The position numbers were made by a program, and so were the translations under genes. The notes beneath the pieces are model-generated. The model was not told the origin of the DNA. It ran no database searches and was given only the letters and a program-made list of their open reading frames with translations. Shown piece after piece: positions 11,556-24,329 of a stretch of DNA of 64,000 nt. How positions within the stretch are numbered: the first letter of the stretch is position 1; every line of letters starts with the position of its first letter. This DNA is from Pagrus major (taxonomy: Eukaryota; Chordata; Actinopteri; Spariformes; Sparidae): NCBI RefSeq assembly GCF_040436345.1, contig NC_133230.1, positions 4,547,297 through 4,611,296 on the forward strand, read 5' to 3'.

Positions 11556-13429
11556 TGGTTTGTCACCTTTCACACACCAACGATTAAACAAGAAAATACT
11601 CAATACAAAAGTCACAGTAAGCCAAAGAAACAATGCTCTCCATTTCTGACTGAAAACATCCATTAAATCCCTGTTACAAACCAGCCTGAAGCTGAGAGCA
11701 ACAGTCAGGTTGAATCATCAGGTTTGTCATCATTTTCCTATAAAAGGGCCCGGGGGAGGTGTGTGTGGGGTCGAGGAAGTGTGGCAGTAATATAAGCAAA
11801 CAGAGAATGTGAGGAGAGGAAATGGCCTGTCCTAATAATCACAGCCCCGGAGCAGCAGAGCATTCAGCTCGCAGCGCCGGGGTGCTCCACCGCTTTCAAT
11901 GCAGCCAAGTCCTGCAAGCGGCGCTTTATGGACAAGCCCTGACACCCACAGGAAGTGTAAACAGAGGTCAAGTGTTAAAGTCCAACCCGCCAATTCTCAC
12001 CTCCATTAAAGAGGGTGGAGGGGGGGGTCTCCACAGAGAACTCAATGCACCTGGGGAAGGGGCCCCTTTAAAAAGCTGCTGATTGGTTTCATATAGCAGC
12101 GATGTGAAAAGTCCACAGGACGTTTGCTTTTTGTGCATTTATCAGAAAAACTGGTGGCCACGTTCCCTCGAGTGAAGCGTGAAAAAATGACAGAAAGTTT
12201 CATTTTAAATGAGATATTACAACATGAGAAACTTACACTTTCTACAAAATGATGAATGAAACTCCCTTGGAGTTATCAGCTGACCTTTAACCTTTTCTGA
12301 CATTATATTGACAGTTTTTGGTAACAGTGATCATACAAAACCTCCATTAAGTGAAAAAAACAGACAGTATCTGCACACTGGATCATACTCAGCTTTGTCA
12401 GACTTAAAGGAGTATTGCAGCATTTTGTTAAAAACATGTTTTCTTTCTTTAAATTTAAACCAACTCTCATATCTGTACAGTAAGTATTGAGCTACAGCCA
12501 GGAGCCGGTTAGCTTAGCTGAGAACATGAGGTGAAGCCAAACTAAGAGCTAATTCAACACAAACCATCAGAGAGAATCCCTACATACATCTGTCAGCGTC
12601 CATCACATTTTGAGGCAGATGATAAAGTGTCACAAAGGCCCTACTGATATCGTGCAACAAGTGCAGAGCAATGCGTGGGTGTCTCCAACTGCACCTGCTG
12701 TTTGGGTTCATGTAGGTGCAGCAGACGGGACTGAGTGAAGTGGAACATACAGCAGATATGAGGCTGAGCTCATCACTGGGATGTACGGCGACAGCAGCTC
12801 GAGAAAAAGAATTAAAGAAGAAGAATCAGCTCATCAGTCTGGATGGTGCAGATGAGCACAATGTGAACACACGGCATCTCAGATCTGCAGCCAGAGGCCG
12901 ATAATCTGAGGTTCAACTAGTGCAATCATGATAGAAACAACATAACTTTGTGGATCCATTTTAAATATAATATTGCTCAAAATGAACGTGAGGATGGCCC
13001 TAAATGAAATGTGAGAAGATCATTAAAGTCATTACAATTCATCCTGAAGGAAACATGAATGTCTGAACTAGATTTCATGGAAAATCCATCAAATAATTCT
13101 TGAGATATCTCAGTTTGGACCAAAGTGGTGGAGCATAAATGTTGCTACAAAGTTAGCATATTGCAGAGCGTCATGTCTGAAGCTGTCCTCTATTAAATTA
13201 CTCATAAAATATCCTGCAGGAAGTGTACGTGCCAAATAAAAGCTATTGTGCGGCCAAAAATGATGTGGTTGAGTTAAATTCCTGCTTATGCTGGCCTTTA
13301 CTGCATCCTCCGTCCTCAGCTCAGTGCTGCAGTGTCCTGCATGTATGAAAGTGTCAGACAGGTCGAATACACACATCCAGCGTTCCCAGGACAGGACGGT
13401 CATGTCAGTCAACAGAAACCGTTCAGGGA

Positions 13430-13770
13430 GAAAGTTAATCCCTCATTAAGTTGGTAATGACATGGACGGTCATTTTCTCTGAGTGGATGGAGGACTTGCT
13501 GGCACTAAATGGCCGCTGTTAGGCCCAGAGGAGAGCAGCTCATACAGTAGCACTTCACAGCGCCGGCGTCGATGCTAATGGAGGAGCTGGAAGACCGAGC
13601 TGCAGTGAGCGGAGGGAGGTCCTCCCCTCCTGCCACACATGTAAATGAAAAACACACACAATCTGCATAGTGACATGCAAAAGAAGCAGAATCACTGCTG
13701 GAATTAGGCAGTTCATTTCACATTAACTATTTAGCTGATTGTGTGTTAATTTAGGCCGCCTTATAGAGAG
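13430..13770. promoter_or_regulatory. Candidate conserved non-coding segment
   Basis: Non-repetitive and less AT-rich than its surroundings. It carries several homeodomain-type cores (CATTAAG, GCTAATGG, GGAATTAGGC, TTAATTTAGG) and an Octamer-like ATGCAAAAG. It lies 6.2 kb upstream of noto. The call rests on sequence texture and motif density only. Confidence 0.25.
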
Positions 13771-13774
13771 AGAG

Positions 13775-16495
13775 AGAGCAGGGCTGAGAGGTTTTGGCCG
13801 AGAAACACCATGACAGGATAGAAGACTGATACAAATTCTTTCTTTGTTCGGAGTCGGGGTCCAGTACGGTCACTTACAGGCACAATAAATAATAGTCCAA
13901 TCATATGAACTGCTTACCTTTAATGAGGTTTCAAATCTTAGCTCTCTCGAGTGCAAAATGAGGATTTCTAGATCTGACCGCTATAGGATTGGACATATTC
14001 GAGTCCCAGAATAATGTAAATTTAAATATAATCTATTTGAAATACAAAAAAATAATTAAATGCTACATAAAATACACAATTAACACAAGGCAAAAGGTTA
14101 AATGTGTTGTCTACGGTGGCCCTGAGAGCTCAACGCACAGCAACTTAACAGAACACACTCGGATAGACAAAACAAAAGCTAACAAAGACAAAAAAGGACA
14201 ACTAAAGACAAAAAGTAGCACAGACGACGATGGGAGCTGTTTCCAAAAAGTCATGAACACGTCCGGACATGGCTGTGACACGCTTGTTGTTCCCAAGGTT
14301 CAAAATACGAGGGAGCTGCAGGCGAATATGAGAAATTCAGTACTTTTGGTGCCGCTGTATATTTTCCTACATTAAGATATTTATATATTTAGGTTCCTGG
14401 AATAAATATAGGTGAACAATAAGGCATTTGTCTTCCGATAATTGTCTGTCCCTGCTGCAGTCGTCCATGCATGTATCTACAGTATATTTTTGCATGCAGG
14501 CAAGAGTGTTCATGTTTGGACATGTATGTGTCTCAGCCCAGCTCCCACGAGAGCCACAGTGTAGTTGGAATGCTGGTTATCCCACAAATGTATAAATATA
14601 GTTTGATTTATCTCAAACCAGTTACTTTATAACCTCATGAGTGACAAACGGTGGCAACAACAAGCAAATCTATCACTTTTTACCGGCCACTGGAGACAGT
14701 TTCCATTGTTTTGTCTGTTTGCACATTTTCCAAACTTTCCCCCTGAGCAGTTAGAAAAATAAATTGTCACACTGTATGATTTTTGGTATCTGCTTGTTCA
14801 AATACATCCATTATGCCGTATGATGCTTACGTTAAGAAATACACAAAAGCTGGCCATAATTTTCATGGCTGCTAATTGCATGAAGAAGAAAAAAATAAAT
14901 AAAAGTAATGTCTTCAGAATTTTAAGAGAATTTTAATGTTTTTTTATGGAAAAAAAGCCTGAAAATTGAGCTGCAGTGATGATCCCACACAGGTTAAAGA
15001 GGTTAAGCTGCAGTGCATTGAGCCCTCAGGGCCACCGTAGTTATCAACGCGATGGTCTGTATTCTAGAGACTTGCTTTGACATGACTTGGACTTGACTCA
15101 GACCAAACCAAAAGTATTTCAATTCTCATTTAAGAGAATTTATTTAACATTTGAGTGTTTTTTTATTATTATTATTTTCTATGTTTTTGATATAAAACTC
15201 TTACAACATCCGTATGAACAGAAATACTTCGCTCGTTGGACTTTTGGAAACAGACGTGCATGTTCAGACATGTTTTTAAAGTGTGGTCTTTGTCTCATTT
15301 TGTTGTACCATGAAGGGTTATCCAGACAGGAGGATCATTAATGAGTTATTTATGTAAATAACAGTGAAAATGAAATGCATTTAATTTCATTTACTCCTTC
15401 TTAGCTGTAAAACTGTAACTCACTTTATTCTGGTTAAGTTGGCACACATTGACGGCTGTGTTACCTCAACAAATGTTATTTTTAATTCTTTTAACAGCCA
15501 GGCACAATTTTACTTTTGAAGTTTTCACCTGCAGCTGGCATCAAATGTAGAAGAGCAGGTGTCTCAGTTGTACCTTTACATCAAATCAGGCTCCTCACGC
15601 TGCTGAAACACTTTCCTCAGCAGGGCCTGGATGTGTATTGGAGCCAGACGGAGCGTACCTGGCTGTTTACTGGACTCCCATTCATAGTCAAGGTGAGGGC
15701 CAAGGCCCAGCAGGTCCCAGTAATGACCCCTCGGTCCCTGCAGCGAGGTGGCAGAGGCCGGTCGTTGTGGATCGTTCTGTAAATGGCTTCATAAACTCAT
15801 TAGCGATGGATGTGCGTGGACAGGAAAAGGCCCAGGTTACAGTGGCTGTTAAATGTGTCGGGCAGGTGAGAAAACGATCCCCCTTTCACCTCAATAATAA
15901 TAATGATGACAGTGTTTCTCCATTGCTTTTGTTCCATTCAATCATGTGTGAACTGAGCCGGGAGGTGAGACAGAACCGACTCACTGTCGCTCTTATTTCT
16001 GCACATCTCACTCCTCTGTCGTACGTCATAAGAGGCAGGTTGATTTGAGGCATCCATTGTCTGGAGGTCATGACTTTGATCCTCACAACTCCTCATAAAT
16101 GGTACCTTTTTTTGGAAAGGAGTGAAGCTCACAACTGTTTGCTCGAGATAAGAGCATAAAAGTCTATACAAGGTCAAATCTTGTGGTTTTTATATGCAAA
16201 AAAGCTGAGACACTGTACAACTCTGAAATGAATCTGATGTATGTCATCAGAAAGATGATGATCACCAACTGAAAGGCAAAGTTACATCCAGAGGTGGAGT
16301 GTCAGCGTGAAATATTGTCCTTTCACTTTACTAGATTTACACGATACTCGAAAATGTTATTTCAAAAGTTTATATATGAAATATACTGATAACATGTTCA
16401 TTCATCAGTACATCCAATAATAAAATATTCATTCTACAACAGGGGCCATTTTATTTTGAAAGTTTAAGCCCATTTTGCTTAAAAAACATATGTAC
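13775..16495. other. Gene-free stretch, 13.8-16.5 kb
   Basis: No supportable gene. About 15520-15880 is GC-richer, with overlapping ORFs in two frames, but none resembles a protein and no codon pattern or splice signals favour either. Confidence 0.5.
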
Positions 16496-16499
16496 TTTT

Positions 16500-16765
16500 A
16501 AAGAGTCGCAATGACTAGTCGATTTATTGTATCTTTTGATTGTTGGAGTTCACTATTTTGATGATAAATAAATAATTTAAGGCATTTTTCAAGCAAAAAT
16601 GTCAAATATTTGGTGGTTCCAGCTTCTTAAATGTAGGAATTTGTTGCTTTTCATTGTCATTTGTGACATTTATGAGAGTAAATGAAGAGTCTTTAGTCTT
16701 TAGTCTTTAGTCTTTAGGTTTTGGAAGAAGATATTTGAAGACATCACCTTAGGGTGAACAGAAAT
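16500..16765 (+). repeat. Interspersed repeat, 'TTAGTCGATTAATCG' family
   Basis: It begins with a degenerate TAGTCGATTTATTG segment. It continues through TTTTTCAAGCAAAAATGTC, a TTCCAGCTTCTTAAATG segment and TTGTCATTTGTGACA. Full or partial copies occur at 11.4, 22.7, 27.4, 37.1 and 54.8 kb in this window. Inside this copy TCTTTAG is repeated four times in tandem (about 16692-16720). Confidence 0.7.
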
Positions 16766-16769
16766 TGTA

Positions 16770-16845
16770 AGGGTTAGGGTTAAGGTTTGTGTCAGGTGAG
16801 GGTTAAGGTTTGTGTCAGGTTAGGTTTAGGCTAACCCTGCGTGTA
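16770..16845. repeat. Telomere-like and GTTTGTGTCAGGT short tandem repeats
   Basis: GGGTTAGGGTTAAGG is followed by two copies of a unit of about 24 bp containing TTAAGGTTTGTGTCAGGT. TTAGG/TTAAGG units dominate. The run is too short to be a true interstitial telomere. Confidence 0.55.
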
Positions 16846-17594
16846 TTCTGCAGCATTTAGGATGTTGTTCCCCGCAATAATTGTTCCAGACATCTGTACA
16901 TCTGCTGTAAAACTACTCAGTTAAGTTGTTTTATATGCAAACTTATTGTATCTTTAATATCCGACACATGCCAAGTGCTTTTTTATTTTTGCTTGTACAC
17001 TGCAGTGCCCAATAAACAACAAATTATACTATGCAAGAGAGAATGTGAACAACAGGCAACCTTTCGATATAGTTTGATCTATTTTTGCATGATTTTATAA
17101 CTGTACTTTTGTTTGCACACTGAGTAGGTGGCTCCAGGAAAAGTCACACTGGGATATTCAGGAAAAAATGAGCCACCATTTTGCGTGTAAGCAACCCCAG
17201 ATACTGAATGAGTGAGTGCTGATGAGGAGTTTCAAGCTTTTTGGTGAGAGCCTCATTTGTGGACGATGGCCATTAGAGAGCAGCCCTTCAGCCTCTTTCT
17301 CCTCTCAGGCCATGACTATGAAAAGAGGACTCTCGGGGACAATGGTCCGTGTATTCCTTGTCTGGCTCCAATACACAAGGAGGAGCACGTTGGCTTCCCT
17401 GCAGCCCCACAGCAGCTCAGGCTCCTCTCGTTAGAGGGTACAGAGATGCAGTTTAGGAGGTATCAACCCGGATATCATGAAAACAGTGTGTGTTTAGTGA
17501 GGGAGAATACTGGAGGAGCACTTGGCAATAAGATTTCCCTCTTGGTGTGGCATTTAGGGTCAAAACTAACAATCATTTCTATCATCGGATAACC

Positions 17595-17890
17595 TGTGAT
17601 AGTACATTTACTCAAGTTCTGTACATAAGTATCATTTTAAGATATTTACTTGATAATTCCCTCCCACTCCTCTACATTTGGAGGCAAATGTTGTACTTTT
17701 GCTCCACCACCACTACACTTTTGCACCACTTTGTAGATTGCATGCTGCATCAGAGCCAAAGAAGACGTACTTAAATACATTCTATATCAGATACTTCTAC
17801 TCAAGTCATGTACCAAAGCAATATTTTAGCACAACATCTTTACTTTTACTCAAGTGTGACTTTTGGGTGCATTTTACAATACTACCATTA
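17595..17890 (+). repeat. Interspersed repeat, 'tactcaagtac' family
   Basis: Landmarks shared with the copies near 60 kb are ACATTTACTCAAGTTCTGTAC, CCACTCCTCTACATTTGGAGG, TTGTACTTTTGCTCCACC and TTTACTTTTACTCAAGTGTG. The ORFs across it are chance readings of the repeat. Confidence 0.75.
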
Positions 17891-18184
17891 ATTATTTAGC
17901 CTTTTAAATGTCCAAAAAATGTATAAAAGTGTCCTTTAGAATTTTTAAGAGCTCGATGTGATGCTTTCAAATGTCCAAAAATATATTTATTCTGTGTACA
18001 TTCAGAAAACCAGCAAATATTCACATTTTACCACCTGAAACTAGTCTGTTTTTATTCTCACTGGAAGATTAATTGGTCATCAAAATAGTTGCTGATTAAT
18101 TTTCTGTCAATCAAAACTTGGATTAATCCAAGATTGTTTTGCACTGCAACAGGTGTCCAAGACCTGATAATTCAGGTATCATAT

Positions 18185-18265
18185 TCAATCTGATCTTGAA
18201 GATAAGATAAGACTTTATTAATCCTAAAGAAAAACCCCTGTGCCAAAGATTGCTCAAAACAAAAA
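18185..18265. repeat. Fragment resembling a fish retroelement 3' end
   Basis: GAAGATAAGATAAGACTTTATTAATCC resembles a widespread fish repeat tail (GATAAGACTTTATTGATCC type). A second, shorter fragment of the same kind lies at about 60925-60965. I cannot assign the parent element. Confidence 0.45.
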
Positions 18266-19559
18266 CAGTGTAAAATAAGCATAAAAATGAGATAAATTCA
18301 GAAATATAAGTAACCCAAAATAAAACCAAATTAGAAAGTGCAATGATATTGAGAGCTGATAATAACTTATAAATAGATAATAAGGATAATTCCACTTGTT
18401 TTATTGGTTTCACTTAACTGAACAAACTTGTTGCTCACTAAATTAAACACTGTCCGAAGCTGATTTGACCAATTAAAATCTGAAATCCAGTCATCAGCTG
18501 AAGGTTTCGACACTAAAATGTGAATTCAAAGACTCATCAGGAGGGAGATTTTCTGCAGAGCACGCCAGCAAACAGCGGTGCAGGGGGTGGGTGGTCCGGT
18601 CGTGGAGGCATCAGAAGAAGCGGCCTTATTGTTCAGACGCAGGTCGAGAAAGTCTGTGTTTGCCCTCTTCATTAGACATTCTAGTGTCAGTGGAGGAGAA
18701 TAAATAAAACGCTCCCGGGTCAAAGGGAACCGAGCGCTTCGCCTCCGTGTTTAAATGTGTTTTAACAGTTACTTAAAGCTCGGGAGAAACTCACCGCCAC
18801 CTCCAAATGATGGAAATGAGCCTGGTGAGTTTGCAGAGCTGGCAATAATCCAAGTTGAAAGAGAGGATGTCTTTGTCTTCGGGTAGTGTAAGGAGGCAAA
18901 TCACTTCCTTTAAAGACGCCGCGGAGCGCTTCATCTCCAAACCTCTGATGACAAACCAATAAAATAAAGAAGTTTAATGATCATTTCCTGCGTGAAATGG
19001 ATTTGAGAGTGAGGGTCGTGTTTTCTGAGCCTTCCATTAAGTCATTTTTGTATTTACGCACAATAAATGAACTTTTATTTAAGGTTTTAGACTTTGGGTT
19101 TGTTTCAGGAGGCCTTTCCCAGCCTGAGCAGCGACAGTCAAAGGACGGAGTGGTGGATCAACCTGTGGATTAACGCACAGGCTGAGATTAGTTGCAGTTG
19201 CAGTTTGGTTAAACTAGCAGCACCAATCTGTCACCACAATCGACCCGCTGAATTTGACGCCTCAATTACGCACAGGCCGTTATGCAGCTTTAAGAGCGAC
19301 ACCGCCGCTGTTAAAAGACACACTCTGGAAATAGGGCGCATTCATTTTATACAGGAAAAAGATTATGGACTGTTTACATACAGGGGTGATTCTTGGTTGA
19401 CGACTGGCTGAGAAAAAACGTAAATTAAAGCCATGAAGCGGGAGGTTGAGCAGTGCGTAAAAAGAGGAAAAGAAGATACAAATGAAATCAATAAAACAGA
19501 AGATTCTCTGTCAGGCCTCCAGTCGTGAATCGACTTGTTACGCTGCTTAAAGCATCTGT

Positions 19560-19800
19560 CGGCCAGGCAGGACTTAAAAGGCTCCAAATAAGATGATTTG
19601 GCAACATCAAGGCTTTCCCAGCGGTAATGATTACATTTGGACTTAAGATCCATGCAAAGAATTTGTAGCCCAGTAAATCTCCTGAGTTCCCTGCCCCCTC
19701 CACTCTTCAAAAGCCTTGTCATTCAAAGGGTTAGGATGTTTGACAATCCCAGCTTGTACTACTCCACCAATTAATTGGGTACGTTGTCGGGATGTTCGTT
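19560..19800 (+). promoter_or_regulatory. Proximal upstream region of noto
   Basis: Within 320 bp of the noto TATA box are two TCF/LEF-type cores (TTCAAAAG near 19706 and TTCAAAGGG near 19722). A perfect 12-bp palindrome of two inverted homeodomain half-sites, CCAATTAATTGG, lies at 19767-19778. noto/flh is known to act downstream of axial mesoderm signals including Wnt and Nodal, so such sites are plausible. Their use here is inferred. Confidence 0.4.
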
Positions 19801-19870
19801 TCTCTCATCTGCTACTTAGAAAGACAAAGGAGCGATGGGGGGCTGTTGACACCTCTGCGTCCGGCTCGAG

Positions 19871-19877
19871 TATAAAT
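19871..19877 (+). promoter_or_regulatory. TATA box of noto
   Basis: TATAAAT lies 120 bp upstream of the noto start codon, which would give a 5' UTR of roughly 90 nt. It is preceded by a GC-rich stretch (CCGGCTCGAG). No ATG intervenes in frame before the chosen start. Confidence 0.65.
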
Positions 19878-19990
19878 GAGGAGACTCCTCAGAGCAGCAG
19901 CATTCTTCCTCCTGCTTCACTTGGAGCAACAACTTTCTCCGCAGAGACCTTCCAGAGCTGATTTTACAACTTTTTTAAACAACCAACAGA

Positions 19991-20970
19991 ATGCAGGTGC
20001 CCAACAGACCAGTCGGACCTTATGGATACTCCGTGCGTAATTACGCACCAGCATCGCTCTACCCACACTACCAGGGGAGCCAGTGCGCGTCGCCAGCGAA
20101 GCCTCCCAGTGGGAAATCTTTCACTATCGATGCTTTGCTCGCCAAGCCGGAGGACACACGCATCTGCCGGACACCTCCTTCACCAGCAGCTCCGGTTCTG
20201 CCTCTCTCCGGACACGTAGGCTTACCGATAGCGACATCACCTTACGTCTACTCCCCAAACATGTTGCACTCAGCGCTCCATCAACAGCCTGGATATTCAG
20301 TCTACTGCTGCCCGCCTTTCAGCTACCAGTCAGCATGTCGTGGAGCATTTTACGCACAAGGTAAATGAAGTGGTTTTCACGACTACAAAAGCCAGATAAA
20401 TGTCTAAAAAATCAACACATATTCGTTGTTTCGCGACAGTGTGATTAAACGTGTCATCTCTTTCTTCGCAGCTTCAATGTCCAAAGTGAACGCAGGGCTT
20501 CATTCGTTCAAAACTAAAGGTGGGAAGTCGAAGCGGATGCGCACCAGCTTCACCAGCGAGCAGCTCTCCCGACTGGAGAAGGAGTTCGCAAGGCAGCAGT
20601 ACATGGTCGGCTCGGAGAGGTTCCTCCTGGCGTCCGCTCTGCAGCTCACAGAAGCTCAGGTAAGAAAACACTGAAACTCACACAACATGTAAACTGTAGC
20701 CTCAAAAATCTGAATACTCGTGTCGATACAATGTGTCTAAATGAGTCTTGTTTTCTTCTCCAGGTCAAAGTCTGGTTCCAGAACAGACGCATCAAGTGGC
20801 GCAAACAGAGTCTGGAGCAGCAGCAGGCCAAACTGGCCAAACTGGGCCTGGCTGCTCCGCCGAAAAGTCCCGGATCTCAGGGACACGGAGATGAAGGAGA
20901 TGAGGATGAGGAGTTCTCCGACCTGGACGTGGATATCGACGTGTCTGATGACTCCACAGATCACTGCTGA
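19991..20970 (+). CDS. noto: Notochord homeobox transcription factor Noto (Not / floating head)
   Basis: Three coding exons join to 254 residues: 19991-20360, 20472-20659 and 20764-20970, all with GT-AG introns (phases 1 and 0). An eh1-type Groucho-binding motif, FTIDALL, lies at residues 44-50. The homeodomain is at about 143-202 with the Not hallmarks KRMRTSFT at its start and VKVWFQNRR with Q50 and N51 at 192-193. Intron 2 splits it between homeodomain residues 44 and 45. The C-terminus is acidic ([15 protein letters not shown]). Noto is a nuclear factor needed in fish to specify notochord against muscle fate. The start is the first ATG after a TATA box and opens the conserved N-terminal region. 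Both introns are about 100 bp, short next to the emx1 introns. The identity is strong from the homeodomain. The main alternative, another Vent/Not-like factor, is unlikely. Confidence 0.93.
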
Positions 20971-20974
20971 CCGC

Positions 20975-23900
20975 TGGACTGTTAGAAAAGACTCTGTACA
21001 TAGAAACAGCTGAGAAAGGAGGCCTGTGTGTCTCCATATGAATATTTAATAGATGTATAGTTATATATTTAATTTTCTACATTTATTGCTCTTTGATGAG
21101 TTCACTTCATGTGTTTTTGTATATTTGGATGAAATATTCAGAAATATATTTTATGACATCAGTGGAAACGTTCTCCTGGTCTTCTTCTGTCATTCAGCCA
21201 CCACATGTTAGAAAAAGGTTGCAGAAGTTAAAGGTGACATTTTGTGAAACAAGGCAAATCAGAAAACTGCATGTTACAGCCCTGAAAAACCTTTTCCACC
21301 AGCTTCTGCTGCATAAAGTCCTGCTCTGTAAAATCTGACAAAGTGACTTTAAGAAATAATTAAATGTTAAACTTTTTAGTTTGTACAATTTAAATGAATC
21401 GTCTGCTTTGCTTGGTAATTCTGAGGTAATCGGTCTCCTGACTTTTATCAATGTTTAAAATTCACAGTGCACCAAATTCTGATGAAGTTTGGGCTGATTT
21501 CTCATCATATTTCTGTCTGTGATGTTTTCTAATATTAAAAAAAGCACAGGTTTACATTAAAGTCAGGGGCATGTAGTCCAGTTAAACAGCTGATACTGAC
21601 TCATTTTACTGACTATGAGATTCTGTTCTACAAAAAACTTTCCCCAACCTCTACTAAAATGATATTAACTGATTATTTTCTGGTTTATAGAAATGAGGGT
21701 CTGTTAATCTGCACTGATGAGAAAACCTCGTCTCTAATGTATCCCATCAAACCATCATCCGACCCTTTGACCTCTCCTTATTGCCCAGTTTGAAGATGAT
21801 GGAGACATTTCCTCCTGGTTTGATCTGACTCCGTTTCTCCCTGAAATCTGTGTCTGACTCGGGTTCCCCTCTGATTTAAGCTAAGCAAATAAATAACCAG
21901 CTCAGGGATTATCTGGGATATCTGTAACCCGGGGTGGTAGGGGTCAGTCTGTCTCGGGGCTACAGAGCTCAGTCTCACTGTTTAATCCCTTTTAAACGGT
22001 CGGTACGCCTGTTCTCACTGCTCCTCTGCAGACTGGGGCTCCGACGTGCCCACCCACTGCCGGCAGGTGTCCTGCCTCTGCTCTATTCAAACCCCTTTGC
22101 TTCCAGGTGGAGGGGGACTTCACGCTGTCTGCTGAAGCCTGCATGCCTGGCAGACATGAGGGATGAAACAGGAGAGAGGAGAGCGTGCAGAAAGGATTGG
22201 GATGTAGCAAATGAGTCCATCAGAGCAGCTAATTGGGGTGGTCAACCTGAAAGTCCCGTCCTGTGGAGGACTTAGTCGTACTAAACAAAGAGAGATGATG
22301 GGAACACAGAGAGGCGATCCATCTCTTTTAGCCTTACTTTTGTTTTTGCAGTAAGTTATTGTGGTAATAACTCTACTGTTACCTGCCTTAAGCTTCAGTC
22401 AAACTACTTTACTGGAGATAAAGATAAGAGAGAAGACAACAGTGATTTAAGAGGTAAATAAAGATGTGATGATGTCTCTCTCTCTATCTCAGGTTGATTT
22501 TCTTTTGACAAAAGATGGACATTTTTTCAACACGCGTTGAGTTGGCACCCATCTGTATCTGTTCTTCTTTTTACATGTGCACCCTTGAAATAAAGCAATC
22601 TGTGACCTCTGAATCGAAGCCAATCAACCTGAAATCAGGAGATCAGTGCCAATAAACAGCCTGTGCCAACAGCCAAGTGTCTGTTGGACTGTTTGGCTAT
22701 GAGTCTTCGAACTTGACACCATTTCTCTTTCCTTAGCTGTAACAATAGGTCAATTAATGGAGCGGTAATCAACCATATTGATAATTTTGAGTCATTTTTT
22801 AATGAAAAGTGTCAAATTTTTTTGATTTCAGTTTCTTAAATGTGAATACCAACACATTGGAGGACCATGTTGGGCTTTGGTGAAACATGCCAGTCAGTGT
22901 TTCCCAAACAACTCATCAATTAATCGAGAAAATGAGTAGCTCAGTCCACAATAACAATAATCATTAGTCGCAGGTCTATCGTATCCTGTACACAACTGAG
23001 TAAAGAAGGTTGATTCCTTGTAAATAAGACTCATAAGTCGTACAAATGTACTTTTATGGAGGTGAGCTAGAATCAGATCAATCCCCCTCATCTTTCTTTT
23101 GCTCTACTGCTGTTTTATTTCATGAGCAAAATGTCTTTCAGAACAAGAGCCTCTTTTCCAAGCACAACATGTGTGTGCATCAGTTCCTTGACCATAAAAA
23201 CATAAGACAAGAAACTGAGCAGAAAGATGAAATGCAAGCTGGAGATCATAAGTTACTTCAGTCAGATCAAGTCAACGTTGACAACTGTAACTATCCAAAA
23301 ACACCACAACTGTAGGCTGCAGGGTGCAGCCGACTGGTGACAGTATCAAAGAGCCCAGTTTAATAAACAGTAACAGAGCTGATCTCTTTCTCCTGTCCTA
23401 CACCCCCCGCCTGCTCTCTCCTGGCGTCCCCCCGCTCTGTCTGATTAGGGCCGAAGCGCCGCTGAAGGAGCAGAATTTGTGTAAAAACCCCAGAGAGCCG
23501 TTTCTGATGTGATCAGCCGGGAATCAGCGCTCCCCCCTCTTCTCCTCTCTCCACAGCCCAACGTAATCCCATTGAGGGGGGAAGAAAGAAGCAGTCAGAG
23601 GCCTGGGAAAACCTGGATAGTCCTGGAGAGGGGAGGGAGGGGTGGGGGTCAGCGGGCTCGTCGTCCCAATTAGCACAGGGCACCTTACCGGCTGGAAACA
23701 TGCCAACGCTCACTGGGTTTCTTAAGACTCTCTACAGGGTCTGAAGTGAAGCTCTTATCAAAGGACACTGTTACAGCTTCACTCTCTTTGTCCTGTAGGT
23801 ATTTATTATGAATCCACACTGTTCACTTAGACAATATTGTGTCTGTGCTGATTTCAAGCTTTTCTTTGTCATTTATTATAATAATCTTGTTGACATGTTG

Positions 23901-24320
23901 TTATTTTCGAAAAGTTACAGCCAGGCGAGATCTCAGGACAATTTCCACTTGATCTTTTCCAAACGTTAACTGAGTGGTTTTCTGTGCCTAAACCTAACCA
24001 GACCATAAGCACAACACTGAAACGTAAAGTTGCAACATGAAGAAAAGTAAAGTGTCGACACATCTGTGGTTTGCACAAACGTATGCTGCCAACATGTATT
24101 GTGGCGCTTCGGTTGGAATCATACAAGCCAACTGAACAGGAAGAAAGGTGTTTCTCATAATATCCTGGCATTTTACAGATTATAGAAGAGCTTTTGTCAT
24201 CGACCAGCTGTGACAAGTGGATTTAGACTCAGTTATGTTTTTTAAGGTTTCAGGATTGAAAACAAGCAGTTGCCCAGTTACCCAATAATATTTATTAATA
24301 TTATTATTTAAAGACAGCTG
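20975..24320. other. noto 3' UTR and spacer up to the T-rich array
   Basis: The noto 3' UTR is AT-rich. I did not find an unambiguous AATAAA close to the stop; an ATTAAA lies near 21557. About 22000-22260 and 23380-23710 are GC-richer, non-repetitive segments without a convincing ORF, possible regulatory DNA. About 22740-22890 is a partial copy of the 'TTAGTCGATTAATCG' repeat family. Confidence 0.45.
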
Positions 24321-24329
24321 AGGCCTTTA

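Larger units (their letters stand above)
8400..13420. other. Gene-free stretch with scattered repeats
   Basis: No coding gene is supported. The short ORFs have no recognisable domain or splice context. About 9110-9250 holds a GC-richer block containing CTCGACCGGTTGGGG that resembles a dispersed fish repeat. About 12960-13160 resembles another dispersed repeat, with a 'GAGATATCTCAGTTTGGACCAAAG'-like segment near 13100-13125. Other repeat copies are listed separately. Confidence 0.5.

Noticed and set aside
15516-16048. Two overlapping ORFs of 88 and 136 codons
   Set aside because: Different frames over the same GC-richer block with no family match or splice context.
16770-16800. Interstitial telomere
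   Set aside because: Only two or three TTAGGG-like units are present, within a short degenerate repeat.
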